Positions 1 through 11,742 of a DNA stretch of 64,000 nt are shown here, in pieces (position 1 is the stretch's first letter; the number at the start of each line of letters is the position of its first letter). The position numbers and the translations under genes are program-made. Below the pieces are notes generated by a model. The model saw only the letters and a program-made list of their open reading frames with translations. It was not told where the DNA came from and did not search any database. The stretch lies in the NCBI GenBank assembly GCA_014338405.1, contig JTDE01002230.1, positions 22,305 through 86,304 on the forward strand, written 5' to 3'. This DNA comes from Paragonimus skrjabini miyazakii. Taxonomy: Eukaryota; Platyhelminthes; Trematoda; Plagiorchiida; Troglotrematidae.

Positions 1-956
1 AAATCGGTGAACTCTGGTCGATGGATCTTACGGGCCCATTTCCACTGAGCGCCCGCGGTAACCAGTACGTTCTGGTAATGACGGAACACTTTACCCGTTG
101 GATCGAAGTGACTGGCGTTCCGGATCAAAAAGCATCTACGATTGGAGACATGGTGATGAAGCACATCGTAGCAAACTGCGATGTACCAAAGGCGATCTTG
201 ACGGGTCAGAGACCGTGCTTTGAAAGCGAGGAGTTTCGAACACGCATGCAGCAACTGGGAATCAAGCTCATCCGAACGACACCATATCACCCGCAAACTA
301 ACGGCCTAACTGAACATAACAACCGAACGGTCAAGGAATGGGTATCAGCCAAAGGAGGTAACTGGGAGTCTGCGTTGCCACTAGTGCTATTGGCCCACCG
401 GGCGTTTGTGCAGGCGAGTACGAAGAAATCTCCATTTCAACTGATGGACGGCAGAACCCCTCGACTTCCGGTGGATCAGGACATCGGAATATGGCCAGAG
501 TGCATTGATTCCACTAAAGAATTGGTTGCCGAAAGAGAACGAGCCAAACGAAATCTGAAAGCATCGCAGGCACGCACAAAGGAGCAATCCGCAAGGCAAC
601 GGCTCGGCAAAACTAGAATGTTCAACCCAGGAGAACGGGTGAAGTATCGAGATCATCGGAACACGGGCGCCAGCGGCCCAGGATCAAGAAAACTTCTACC
701 TATAGGGAAAGTTCCGCGTTTGGTAGTCTCCAGATGAGGCCCAGTATACACGATCAAGAGGAACGGGGAGAAGAAACGAGTGCATGCCAGTGAGTTAGCG
801 ACGTGGCACGAGATGCCGACGCGGCGAACCAGAAGATCAATAATCCGGGAGGAAACACCGCGTCGATCGGAGAGGATTCGTCAACGGATGCAGAGGAACC
901 AAGGAACCTCAGAAGAGGAAGGAGTGTTGTATGACAAGCGGTTTCGTTGTAAGTAG
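1..956 (+). pseudogene. Ty3/gypsy pol, integrase end, 5' part outside window, inactivated
   Basis: The frame is open from base 3 to a TGA at 735-737 and continues in the same frame to a TAG at 954-956, so one nonsense change (probably CGA to TGA) splits it. The reading starts inside the integrase core: WSMDLTGPF carries the first catalytic Asp, and GLTEHNNRT carries the Glu of the DDE triad. The second Asp, normally in an SDxG motif, is replaced by Gly (LTGQRPCF), so the enzyme should be dead even without the stop. HPQTNG, the LMDGRTPRLP segment and a GPVYTIKRNG segment of GPY/F type after the stop are typical of Ty3/gypsy integrases. Protease, reverse transcriptase and RNase H would lie to the left of the window. 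The family call is firm; the genus is not assigned. Confidence 0.85.
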
Positions 957-1700
957 TGTATTACTCACAAATAGTATACTACCCACAGGCGACATTCAGG
1001 AACAGAAGGGCAAGTTCCGAACGCCAGGAAGACGACGGACAAGAAGAGACTATCCGAATAGTGTGTACGCACTACGGCAGAGGTTCCCCCGAAGCGAATG
1101 ACAATTGTGTATGTGAATGCATGTCTAACGTGCAAATGAGTGTACCCGTTTGTGGTTTGAGTTTTGACATGATCTATACGGGAGTCTGCGCAATAAACGA
1201 GTTCTCAGACCAAGCTTCTTTTGCGGTCACAACAATACCAGTGACCGAATTAATGGGCTGCAATTAATAACACTTAGGATCGCGGTTCGAACCTCCTTCC
1301 GACTGTTTCAGTATCTTATAAGCCCATGTAACAACAAACAACTAAGTTGCAATGGACATCACAAAGCAAGCATTATCATTGTAGGAAATGACATCACCAA
1401 CGTTGATACTCAAGCGAGTTCTCGTACTTTGCGGGATTAAGGTTTCCTGAGGCATTGCTAATTAAGACATAACATCGTTGTGATGACTGCAAGAAATTTG
1501 TTAGTCACGTTGAAGGAAGACCAGCATTTATTAGAGATTTTCAAGTTTTTTACAGATTGTAGCGAAAAGGCGTCCAATAAAGCACAATCTTTATTGTCCA
1601 ACACGCTAGTTCACATGCTTCGCGCGCGCTCGCGTTTATGAGTCAGCATTCTAGTCCACAACACCCCCAGGTTTCCGTTCACGCGTCGTGTGCAGTTCTA
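957..1700. other. Sequence 3' of the gypsy pol gene, probably 3' UTR/LTR
   Basis: This follows the pol stop directly and is where a 3' LTR is expected. It contains an AATAAA near 1191 in a promoter/polyadenylation-like context and, at 1278-1300, a GGTTCGAACC T-arm-like string that resembles a tRNA-complementary primer site. The 5' LTR is outside the window, so LTR ends cannot be fixed by comparison. A 103-codon frame at 956-1267 has no recognisable domain and is not called as a gene. Confidence 0.3.
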
Positions 1701-1745
1701 CCCGGTTTAGGTGTATGATTGGCGCCTTCTATCCGGGGGTTTTCT

Positions 1746-2071
1746 GCCTGCTATTCCTCGTCCGTTGATCCGATTTCGTTGAGCAATAGCTTGTCCGGTC
1801 GCTCGTGCTGTCCTTCGTCTATCTACTGCAGGCTTTGAACGTACTCTACAGCCGTGTCGAGATATTCCTGAGAGTGTTGGAATCATCACGTCTTCAATTT
1901 GGTCAATTATTTTATTTCGGCTGCCACGTCTCGCCCGTTGGTCCGATTCGGTCGAGCGATGACTCATCCGGTCCCCCACGCCGTTCTCCATCCGCTCACC
2001 GTGGGTTTTTGAACGCACCTCCCTCTTGTGTTGGGGTATTCCGCCGAGAGTTGGAATGCTCACACTTCCTG
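1746..2071. repeat. Diverged tandem duplication of a unit of about 174 bp
   Basis: Two copies, about 1746-1895 and 1919-2071, can be aligned by eye. Shared landmarks are CGTTG(A/G)TCCGATT at 1763 and 1936, TTTGAACG in mid unit, and GAGAGT(G)TTGGAAT near 1870 and 2046. On the minus strand a 126-codon frame (1707-2087) stays open across both copies and the translations align in frame 58 residues apart: IPTLGGI..VRSK and IPTLSGI..VRSK. That could be a repeat-containing protein fragment or a decaying minisatellite inside a retroelement. No known domain is recognised. The block looks richer in G+C than its flanks. Confidence 0.5.
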
Positions 2072-2482
2072 CCTGACAGCCCCCCACAAGATGTATCGTG
2101 CCTAACCTTGTATGCTAGTATCATCCCATCTGGATGAACAGTATTAATGAAATTCGATTAAAGCTAGACAAATGTTTCATGGAGGTAGAAAGAAAATCGT
2201 TGGTTATGAGACCCGAACAATTATTGGTGAGTACGGATTCATTCACAAGTCGAGGGGTAAGATTTCACTGGGTTGAAAATTACTTTAGATGCGAAGCTTA
2301 AAGCGTTGATCTTTTCACTTTGGTATAAACACGGTTAACATGAATAGACTACTTCAAGTTGTGGCTGTATAACTATGTGCCATACTCTTTGAGAAGATAA
2401 AACAGAATCTCCCCATTAATGCAGCTGAAAGCTTTGCTATAATCGAGAAAATATAAACGGACTGTTTTACATTTCAAGACTG

Positions 2483-2542
2483 AACACCACCCACACTTGA
2501 TCGCAATCTCCACATTCAGATAAGCCCTTCATTTGCTACCCA
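2483..2542 (-). repeat. Short fragment of SINE family S1
   Basis: GAACACCACCCACACTTGATCG followed by a ...CATTCAGATAAGC string matches the 3' part of the S1 repeat described at 22776-23065, read on the minus strand. Only the tail is present. It lies just upstream of the decayed reverse transcriptase. Confidence 0.5.
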
Positions 2543-2629
2543 GAGTTGACAAAATCGAGTGCACAAAAGTTCAGCGTGGTTTATTCGTGCTGCATTTGGG
2601 ATTGGCTAGTCAAACCTAGGAAAAACCAG

Positions 2630-3660
2630 TTCCATGACAGAAAAATAGGTTTCCGACCTGATCGACGGCGTCTTGATAACACGTTCCACCCTCAATCGAT
2701 CTTGAAGCTCCGACACTGTTTCAGACAGCTAGTGGTTGCAATATTTTTAAACCTAAATGTTGGCTTTGATGTGAAAGCTCGTAGCGTTATTTAGAATATC
2801 CTGTTCCGCAAAGGAGTCTCATATAAATAAGTAAATTGTTCAAGATCACTGTTTGGTCACTCTACAATCAGGTTGAGAGTTTTAAGTAAACTGTATCGAT
2901 TGTTCATTACTTCAAATGATGTTCGTCGGGGGCGTCCAATATCTTCGCCGTTCATTTGTCATGGACGACATTATAAAAGGTGTGTCTGATTAGTGTAATG
3001 ATTTGATGTGTAATTTATTTCTGGCACACAGAGAATATGCGGACGACTTGGTTCCGTTTAGCCCCTCTGCCGAAGTTATATAGACATGCTTGAACAGAGT
3101 GAATGACCCGGACGATCTGTAAGAAAAGCGCAACTTAAAAATTGAGTACCTCCTAATCCAACGCCGTCTACTGTCAGCAGTCTGTTTGAGACTGTGGGTT
3201 GTTTCAAACACTTGGACAGCACCAACCCATCGGCTTGTTAAATGGCAGGGTATGGACCTCCTAGAATGATCAAAGACTATTGCTGTGACCAACCTTATTC
3301 GTCGGCGGCGCTCAGAAGACGACCAATTGTCCCTCAAAGAGAAAGTTTACACTGAGTGAATACAATCCCGTGTGATGTGTGACTTGGAAATGTGATCCAA
3401 TTGCAGTGAAGATAAGAACACAATTCGAGTCGTTGACCGTCGATGTTTCCGTCACCTAGTCTGCATCAAGCGAGGTAATCACGTGGTTACCGTGGTCATT
3501 TGCAAGCGCATATTCTCGAAAGCTTTGGATAAAAGTCCACTGTTTACAATGGTTGTGATGAGACACAGTACCGTCACAACAGACACATGGTTGCTCATGA
3601 TCTGACAGGAAACTGACCAGGCTGTCATAAAGCTTTATTCAAATGTAAGCCGTTACTATG
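2630..3660 (+). pseudogene. Decayed non-LTR retrotransposon reverse transcriptase
   Basis: Pieces of a LINE-type reverse transcriptase follow each other in order but in several frames with many stops. They are a DRKIGFRPDRR fingers motif, a palm motif A reading VVAIFLNLNVGFDV where the catalytic Asp of the usual FLDxxxAFD has become Asn, a SNDVRRGRPISSPF remnant of the GVRQGCPISPFLF block, and a YADD catalytic box at 3036-3047. Further on, VVDRRCFRHLVCIKR resembles the thumb/C-terminal FDHRCLRxIA segment known from flatworm LINEs. The element is long dead. Clade assignment (RTE-, CR1- or R4-like) is not attempted; similarity to flatworm LINE proteins is from memory. Confidence 0.7.
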
Positions 3661-5280
3661 TAATCACTGTGGGCAATAGGGCCGTTTAAATAACCCACTG
3701 TAAGAGATGAAACTCTAAAACTGGCGGACGCCGACTAAACCCGAACCAGCGACAGGAACAAAATACCCAGAAGCAGCAACAGCTAGAGCAGGAAGCCAGG
3801 CCGGGAACTCGTAAATTTTACATTCTGAGTCAATAAACCACCCAATCGATCACGTCACACAAATTGATACAAGTGATCCACAGGATTGATTTCTCAAACA
3901 AGATTTCTCAACTGGTTTGTGCTAGGTGGTAGAGTCCAAATAAAGTTTCAAGGTCTCAGATTATTTCAGCTTGTGGGGTACTTGGCCAGTCTGGACGTTC
4001 TGTTTCTGTTGGTGATTGGAATCTAGCTGTAACCTAGGTTTTTCACAATTGGGTCTCTTAAATTAATCATTCTGTCGAACTACTTACCAGTAGCATAATT
4101 TACTTAATTAAGATAAAGAATGGAATTGTATGTACATTTAATTGATTTGTGCGAAGGATCGGTTTTGTTTTGAGCGCAAATTAGCTCAACGAGCGAACTT
4201 AATTGTCCGTTAACAGACAAGCGATTTGCAAACAAATCTCACCCCGTTTATTTCAGGGTAACAGATGCTGATTCTAAAATACTTGGAAACCTCTCAGATG
4301 AGAATGAGTGTTTCGACTTTAGAGTCAAATTGGTCGGTAAACGAGACCCTACAAGTCAGATAATTCAATGGACATTTCTTCTTAGTCGGCTGTCAGAGGT
4401 GTACTATCTTAGTTCGCATATGAACTTTCCACCCAACTCATTTGTTTCCAGCAACTGAAAGCATTTGGATAAAAACCTTGAGGCAGTATCGTTCAATGTC
4501 TTCTGTTATTCACATATTCTTACGCCGCCATGTGGATAGGCATCAGGATCAAGTTAACGCTTGTTTACACTGTTCCTCCATAGTTGTAAAAGATCAACAA
4601 ACACCTCGGGTTTTCCCCTGATGGTCAGAACGTTTGATTTTGTACCTTAAATTCTCACATAATTGATGTTCAGTTTTCTATGTTAAAAAAATTGATGAAT
4701 ATTTAAAAAAGCCTTCTCGGCGTGAAAAAAAGAACCGTACGTGACCACTTATTTTGAAAATCCGTTGAACTTTTGTACAACAAAAAAGACGACCATGTCC
4801 CCTTTGTATCAGACTGTCGGGCAGATAAACAGTGCAAGTAATCAGACAACTTACATGACTGTTATATAACCTGTAATCATCTTACTGGTCTGGGCGGCAC
4901 AAGTTAGAAGGTTAAAACTAGTTATTCTTTAATGATTTTACCATAGGCATATAGCGTTCGTACAGCATTTTTCATTCCACATCCTTTGGTCGTCTTCCGC
5001 ATACCTGTACACTTAGTATTCCAGACGTATAAATCGAAAAATGCATCTTTTTATCGAGGGTCAGGAGCCGTTCATGATTTTCCCGCTAACGTTTTCCGTG
5101 ATTACTGTGTTTTGGAAGTCAAAAACTGACATAGACTAGTCAGCATATTTCAGTTTTGTACATCCAGAACTTATCTTCACCGTAAACATGGAATCTTTTG
5201 AAGTAACAGGGCGGATCAGCTTCATAATAAACGCCTTCATTTAATGTTGTGGAACCATAAACTTGTGCACCTCCTCGAAA
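3661..5280. other. No gene seen
   Basis: AT-rich sequence without a usable frame. A (CA)GCAACAG-rich stretch at 3770-3800 and a CCGAACCAGCGACAGG string near 3742 may be the end of the neighbouring LINE or a tRNA-like relic. Nothing else could be identified. Confidence 0.5.
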
Positions 5281-5350
5281 TACTATGAGTTGCTTCCATC
5301 TATTTTTTCCATCCTTTTGTTCGTGTCTAATTCGGAAATGTATAGCTTAC

Positions 5351-5550
5351 TGTATGAGGGGCCTAGATCAATGTGGTGATTGTCACTGAACCTATTTCTC
5401 ATTACTGTTGTTTTATTACATTGCTGACTATAGGTTTTACAATTGCGCTCGAGAGAAAAATTACTTGCTTTGCCTACTTCGGTTGCTATTACTATTACGT
5501 CGAAGCTAGCTCTGGGGTTGAGCCGATATAACCACTTCATTGCTGTATTC
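5351..5550 (-). CDS. Candidate exon, minus strand, unknown protein
   Basis: A 200-nt open segment lies between an acceptor (GTGATGGTTCCAG) and a donor (A|GTAAGC). It would begin in phase 2 and end in phase 1. The product contains a hydrophobic strand (FDVIVIATEV) and N-glycosylation sequons. There is no family recognition. It would be a downstream exon of the tentative minus-strand gene, but phases do not connect directly to the exon at 11622-11742. Confidence 0.18.
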
Positions 5551-7059
5551 CTGGAACCATCACAATCAACTACAGCTATGCCATATAATAAATGAGCCCA
5601 TCATACACTACTGAGTACTGATGAGTAGATAAGGACTGCAAGTGAAATAAATGAAACGCCTGCAACGTTGACAACAGCTTCTTTCTTCAGATAGATTTTT
5701 CAGCCAGCTCTTCCTGATGAAAATACCACACGTTTTCTAATTTACGATGTGTGAACAATAAGTGTTCCTGTGCCTGTGTAAATTTTAACGCTGTATGTTT
5801 CAGTTTAAGACGCTTCAGACGGATCAACTTTTAATGCGCGTTCACTTGCCGTTTCGCTCTATTTTCGTTTCGTCTTGTTATTCGTTTGCTCTCGCGTTGA
5901 CCTCGCAGGTCGACAATATACTCCTTGTTTACTCGTTACCTTACTCTCAACCGGTCGTCTGCACTTCGTTCGACCCTACACTACTCGGTTGAAGAGACCA
6001 ACAGTGTGAATTTTCGGATTATTGTGAATCCTGGACGATACATTCCTACTCAAGCCCACTCCCATCGTACCAATGAGATCCCCCTGATTTGGGCTACTAT
6101 AAAGGTATGAGGTAAAACCACAGAGATCTTTGTGAAGATAGGGCGCAGTCATTCTGGTTCTGTTGTTTAATTTTGCTAATGTGAATGTCATAAACTTGTA
6201 AACAATGCGTAGTCAAGAGTTCACCCTGTCATACATTTTACACTACTCAGTTATTCTAGACGCTGTTTGAACAACAACTGACGACCACTATGAGATTTTT
6301 CAAGCAGCCTCATGTATGTCCATGCTAGTCTCAAATGCACTGTTATTGGTTGACGACGGAATGTCCACTCGAATAGCATGATTTCGCCCACAAAATAGTG
6401 TGTTTTAACACCATACATTTCATGGGACAAGTCTCTTCTCCATACTTAACCAGCGTACTAACATCCTAGTCAATCAGTAAGTGATCTCAGAGGTTAATTG
6501 ATTGACACTAGAGGACTCGGGAGATACATCGGTGAAACATGACTACAGCCTTTCCATTTGGCCAGACTTCTCAGTCGACCCCATTTCAACATGGTGCTCT
6601 AGATTCAAGTTTTACTTTCGTTAAAACTCGTCTGTAGTGCACATCTTTTCTCCAGCCCTTAGCGTTCAATAGATTAGAGACACTTGAAGACAGCATTTCT
6701 TTGGAGTGTACGGACACGACAAGAATCCGTCAAGCATGACCCATAGGTTTAGCACATAATGCACACAATTCATTCAGTCGTAAGTCAAAATGGCATCAAT
6801 CACACGACAGCACGCTGAGTTACAGTCCAGTGGATTCACTCTCTGTTCTGCCAGGTCGGCTTTCTCGTGGCTCGAGTAGTTAGTCAGGTGCAAACCTGGT
6901 ACATTGTAACGGACTAGTGGAGGTGTGCTTGACTCTCCTCCGATATTTTAGATTTGTACCCACTTGAATTTTGTCAGTTTCATGGTGATTTAGTTTTCAC
7001 ATTGTCCTCTTTGAGCGTATGCCTCGTGAAACAGTTTATTTTATTGCAGTGACTAACAG

Positions 7060-7284
7060 CGGTTGACAAAGTTAAGACAAGAAGATTCACCTTCTGACCT
7101 ACTGCATAAGTCTCTTCCTATAAGTTTATCAATTACTGAAATTAACGACCTTCTGGATTCGTTGACTGCACTTTCAATGATTGTTGGCGTTGGCTACAAA
7201 CTGAAGGAAGGTGCTACATCCTGTTTACAGTTATTAAATTTTACATCGCCAGCAACCGGATTGATCCCGAATAAGACAAACTGA
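7060..7284 (+). CDS. Candidate terminal exon, plus strand, unknown protein
   Basis: After the acceptor GCAGTGACTAACAG at 7059, a phase-0 frame of 74 codons runs to TGA. The product is helix-like and leucine-rich (ITEINDLLDSL, CLQLLNF) and unlike the low-complexity translations around it. No domain is recognised, no polyadenylation signal was located with confidence, and no upstream exon could be attached. It could be chance. Confidence 0.22.
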   Translation, partial: RLTKLRQEDSPSDLLHKSLPISLSITEINDLLDSLTALSMIVGVGYKLKEGATSCLQLLNFTSPATGLIPNKTN

Positions 7285-7289
7285 CTGGA

Positions 7290-10200
7290 TCCGCGTCATT
7301 TTGGCTTCAAACACCGGACCCTTTTACTAGTCTGTGAAATAGCTTTATGCCAAGTTAGAATTCTCACCGTTTTTTTTGAAAATAAGCACTTCATCCATGC
7401 TTCACTCACTGGTTACATCTTATCAACCGCGTACAGTCAAGCTTCCGTTGGGAAGCGTTTGTGTTATCACCATCCAACATCGTTGACCATGCAAAATAAG
7501 CATGATTATTAACGACTCCGTCCCCGAGGTTTATCACCAGAACAACTACAGCCCATTGGTTATTGAGTCAATGATGCACAAGATATTTGTCGAATAGTTG
7601 TGTCAACCATTTTTGGATGAGAAGATAATTGAGTGTAAAAGTTAGTCTATGAATTTGTCAAGTGCATGACTTGGAACCAGAATAACTGTAGAATGAAACT
7701 TCTTTCTCTGAAACGTACGACTCTAGAATGTTCCGGCGAATTTAATTTTTTGTATAGATGGCCCTCGAACCTTTTGGATTGACGTCAAAGCAGGTGGCTT
7801 GTTGGCTGGTGGAACGTTTCCGTTAAGTACCACCTACACGGGAAACTCACGGAAGGCGGACTCCACACACGACACACCTTTGGTTCACTGTGTTAACGTA
7901 CGCACGGATTCTCGCCGGATCTGATTTTCAAACCCATTTACCGCTTGCCCTATCATCGATATGAGGGAGTTAAATGTGATCTGAGAACCGCAGGACTGGT
8001 CAGAATTCAATTTTACTATTCAAATCTGTTTTACTCAGAAGTTGGTTTAAGCTTATCGTTCAACCCATGTTCCTGAGAAACATAACTGTTGGTGGTTCGA
8101 AGATCCTGATTACTAGAAAAATTATGCATCACTTATACATGACTATTTTATTGTGACTGACTTTTCAGATGGTTCGTTTTGAAAATTATCATTAGACTTC
8201 AGGTTCGTTCTGGTAGGAGCTCATCAGAAATGTGTATTCCTACACCTACTACTGGTGATGACCTCTGACAAGGAGTCTGTAACCGTTTGCGAAGAAAAAC
8301 ATGTATGTACTATTACAAATTGTGTTTTGTTTTGGTTCCTACTGAGTGCGACAACAGTTATCACCAAACGTTACATAGAAGACCACACCAAAACCTATTG
8401 TTCTCTCTTACCCATTGTTCGGACATGTGTTCACATTATTTTGGTTACCAGTTACTTGTGGTTACCAAGCCCAGTTGCTATTGTTTCTGGATCATTTTAC
8501 GTGGTTATCCCTTGTTGCCATGGTTTCTCGCAATTCAAATTGTTTCTTGAATAATTTGTCATGTGAGTAAATTTAGTCTGGATTTCTTTATCGTGGCGAC
8601 CACTTAAACTCATGTCATAACGTAAGGCTTGATAATTAATTTATTGGGATTTGACAAATATTTGCATTTTTTTGTTTGATTTGTAAAAGTTCATGTGTTT
8701 TCACCCAACCCTAAACGTAGGACTTTCGTTTGTGTGCCTTTATCTTGGACCGTTCATCAACCATTTCTAAGACGAGACCATAAAGTACTCTACATAAGGT
8801 CACACGGCGATGAAGATTTCGAAGAGAGAAACGGAACTCTAGTAGAACGCTACCTGTATTCCTGAAGTAGTCCATTTTAAATCAAACTGTTTACAATTTG
8901 TGCAGATAGATGTTTGATACCGTTTACTTAGGCTAGGCAAATCAAGTCTGAAGGACTCACATTGCGCTGGTGTTAGGGTGCCCACCCTGTTACCGTCCCA
9001 AGGCGCCTCCGTCGTGAGAAAGAAAAAAAAACTATTGACTCAGTCTTACTTAGCGGAACAGTTCAAATCGGTTGAGACTTTTTATACCGCTATGCACACT
9101 TGCGATCCTGATTCTTTCTCATGATGTGTTGGGAGTGTGTAGTCCTGACGTGCCCTATAAACACTTTGTAATTGCCGCCCTAGCCACACCCGTTTAATGG
9201 CGGAACAAAACTCTTCATTTTGAATGCGTCTTTTGGCTTGTCTTGGGAGCGAATATGGGAACAGTCGCGGTACTATTCGGGACCGAGATTTTCGTGTGAG
9301 TTATTACCGGGACGAGAATCGGATTTTATCGAGTGCACCACTATACCGAGATCGAACCAGCGTATCGTTTAGGAGAGTCTACAACGACTCGATAGGCTAA
9401 TATTCACACAAAAGTAGCACCCAGAGAGATTGCGTCGGTTATTTACCTTTCTCCTAAAAAAGCAAACATTGCACTTTATCGATGTGATAGTTATGTTACT
9501 AATGAAGACACCAAAATTTTGCTTTTGTAAAATTTTCGTTGACACAAATACGTCACGAATAATTCATCCCGACTTAGTCAGCTGAATTCTGAGAATTCTG
9601 TAAAAACGAACATTACACATTTGTTATCATACTGTAGAATTGTTAAAATATAAAGTATATCTGTTTGTGATAAAACTAACTTCGTTTGAATTCAAACCTG
9701 TCAGAAGAGTCGCATACCCGTGTACGGTGTGTATTCTATTCGTTAAGTAACAAAGTCATAACAGGAATCTAGAAATTTTACACTAGGGCTTCACTAACAA
9801 ATCACTCTACTATGTATTCGTTGTTCACCTAAGTATTTAGGGTATGTATTACTATGATAGGCTTATCTCGAACCACTAGCGCAAACGTTGAACATCGTAA
9901 CTTTAATACCAGTGGATGGTATGACAATTTTGCTGATTTATTTGTGAAAAATCGACGCCATCTTATTCTCAAGCAGTTTAACAGAGATATTTCATTAAGC
10001 TGATTTTGCGGACTTATATTCAGCGAAAACTGATTGTTTCTACTGATGTTCTTTTGGATTTGTGTTTCCGTTAACCATAGAATGGAATCATTTGTGTGAC
10101 TTACCGGCAGACGGATGATAACAGTCAGTCAAAGTAAGGTCACATATTACCCTGCAACTCCAATGGCGTTGTGTACCCAATATGACACCTCCAAATTTAC

Positions 10201-10500
10201 CGACATACTGTTTTAACATACCAAAAATAGTCAAAATAAACAAAACTTCTTAGCAGTTGTCCATCCTTCGAAACAAATACTGAATTCTCACCTCGATCTC
10301 TTTTTCGTTAAGTATTTTGACTTACTGTGAACAACAATAGCGTTTTCATCAGTTGTATAAAGCCAATTTTTCATGTTTTGCATCCCCAATGTGTCTTCAT
10401 CTTGCATAACTTAAACATTCAGTTTATCCATGCATGTGTGATTCTCATGTGTGATTCTTTAAAGTACAAAACATGTTTAAGTGAAATCTTTCATAAACAG
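7290..10500. other. No gene seen
   Basis: Intron-like or intergenic sequence. Two overlapping open frames at 8255-8554 in different phases have no domain and probably reflect few stops by chance. Around 8950-9010 a GC-richer stretch (CCCACCCTGTTACCG) has no identifiable partner in the window. Confidence 0.5.
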
Positions 10501-10527
10501 TATGTGGACTTCATCATTTCCCTTCAG

Positions 10528-10608
10528 ATTATAAAGTATGATCAATTTGGACCGGATGATCCATCGGATGGAGCTTGTCCCTTTAACCGGATTTTCCTGA
10601 ATGTGTCT
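10528..10608 (+). CDS. Candidate small exon, plus strand
   Basis: The acceptor TTCATCATTTCCCTTCAG is pyrimidine-rich and is followed in phase 0 by a non-repetitive peptide (YDQFGPDDPSDGACPFNR). Donors are available at 10603 (GTGTCT, 75 nt) and 10609 (GTATTT, 81 nt), so either choice is symmetric 0-0. Both donors are weak. The protein is not recognised. Confidence 0.22.
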
Positions 10609-10695
10609 GTATTTCCATCACTAGATCTCTACACAAACACTGATTTACATCTACGTGTCTGTATTTCCATCTCTACACAAACACTAACATCTATC
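10590..10695. repeat. Local direct duplication
   Basis: GTGTCTGTATTTCCATC followed by CTCTACACAAACACT occurs at about 10603-10642 and again at about 10656-10686. It is a short imperfect tandem duplication immediately downstream of the candidate exon at 10528. Confidence 0.6.
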
Positions 10696-10840
10696 GGTCA
10701 CATTCCTGTTCTGTTGTTCTTTGGTTAACTAGACTTTCGAACAAACCCAACCTTCTCCTTCAGTAAGAGACTGGAAAAATTATTCATATAAATGACTACG
10801 GAATGTGGCTGTTCATCAGACTTTCCAGGAAGTTTCTAAT

Positions 10841-11212
10841 TTCAAACTGAATACCATCCATATTAGATCACAGTCGTTGCATTCAGATAAACGTTTCGGT
10901 TAACCCACTTCGTACGGAAGCACTAGACTCACGTTTTGCTCTTATTAGAGCTCACCAGTAGTGTCCGAGCCAGAATACGCATTCCGATCATCATGTTTGT
11001 GAGATTACCGTGTTAAGCACAACATCAATAACCTCACACTACGTGTGACCGATCAACCGTATCTAAACTCTCAACAACAACTTTGTGTGAATACGGTTCA
11101 GATTGCTTGATCGTCTCGATAGGAGACACAGTAACTGTCTTGTTGACTCCAATCAATAACTTCGCGGTCAGGAACTTCTCAGTTAGGTTGAAGCCAGAGA
11201 CTTCATTGAACC
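10841..11212 (-). repeat. SINE family S1, near full length, subfamily B
   Basis: On the minus strand it reads 5' module (TAACTGTGTCTC..GAGACGATC), then a tRNA-like head with A-box-like and B-box-like parts, then the central core (GAGCTCTAATAAGAGC), then the subfamily-B tail ending GTTTGAAATTAG. The order is the same as in the copies at 22776, 38651 and 48307. It is not protein coding. Confidence 0.75.
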
Positions 11213-11621
11213 AGCTGAGTAATGAATATAGTTTGCAAACAATCTGAAATAATCAAAAGTCCACGAAATTCAATGCGAAGTTTCTAATTGTTCCCTTCTT
11301 TTGTGAATTAAACTGACTAAAAATGTGAACAGATAAAATGCTGAAAATTTGCTGGTAGAGACGCATAATTAGATGCGTGATACCGTAAACATCGATAGCC
11401 TTAGCAAAAATTCAATCTGGTCAACACAATTTATATAGACTATGTGTAACACAGTGTTCAATAGGTTTGTAGCTTTGGGAATCAAAAACACAGTCATTTA
11501 TGGTTTTGTTTCTGTGAGCTATTTCACTACCTCTGACGTTTTTTCGGATTATTTTTCGGACCACTTTCTTATTGCTGAAGGTATTTCAGACTGAAGGCTC
11601 CAATAGTATTGAAATACTTAC

Positions 11622-11742
11622 AGCTTGCAAAGTGGATGCTGCAGGAAATCCAATACCACATAATGAAAGTGTATAAGGAATGTTGCCTTTCATGTTCTCC
11701 AGACAAATGTTGACTTGCTGAGTTCTGACAAGGAAGGAGATT
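11622..11742 (-). CDS. Candidate exon, minus strand, possible ASH/MSP-like strand region
   Basis: A strong acceptor (GTTTTGTTTTCCAG) and a strong donor (GCT|GTAAGT) bracket 121 nt with one open frame (phase 2 to 0). The peptide includes VNICLENMKGNIPYTLSLCG. The pattern ICLEN..G..PYTLSL.G.GF resembles beta-strand pairs of ASH/MSP-type repeats in ciliary proteins, but the match is too short to rely on. This is one of the better-supported minus-strand exons on splice-site quality. Confidence 0.35.

Noticed and set aside
2990..3337. 115-codon minus frame
   Set aside because: Antisense to the decayed reverse transcriptase, which has recognisable motifs on the plus strand.
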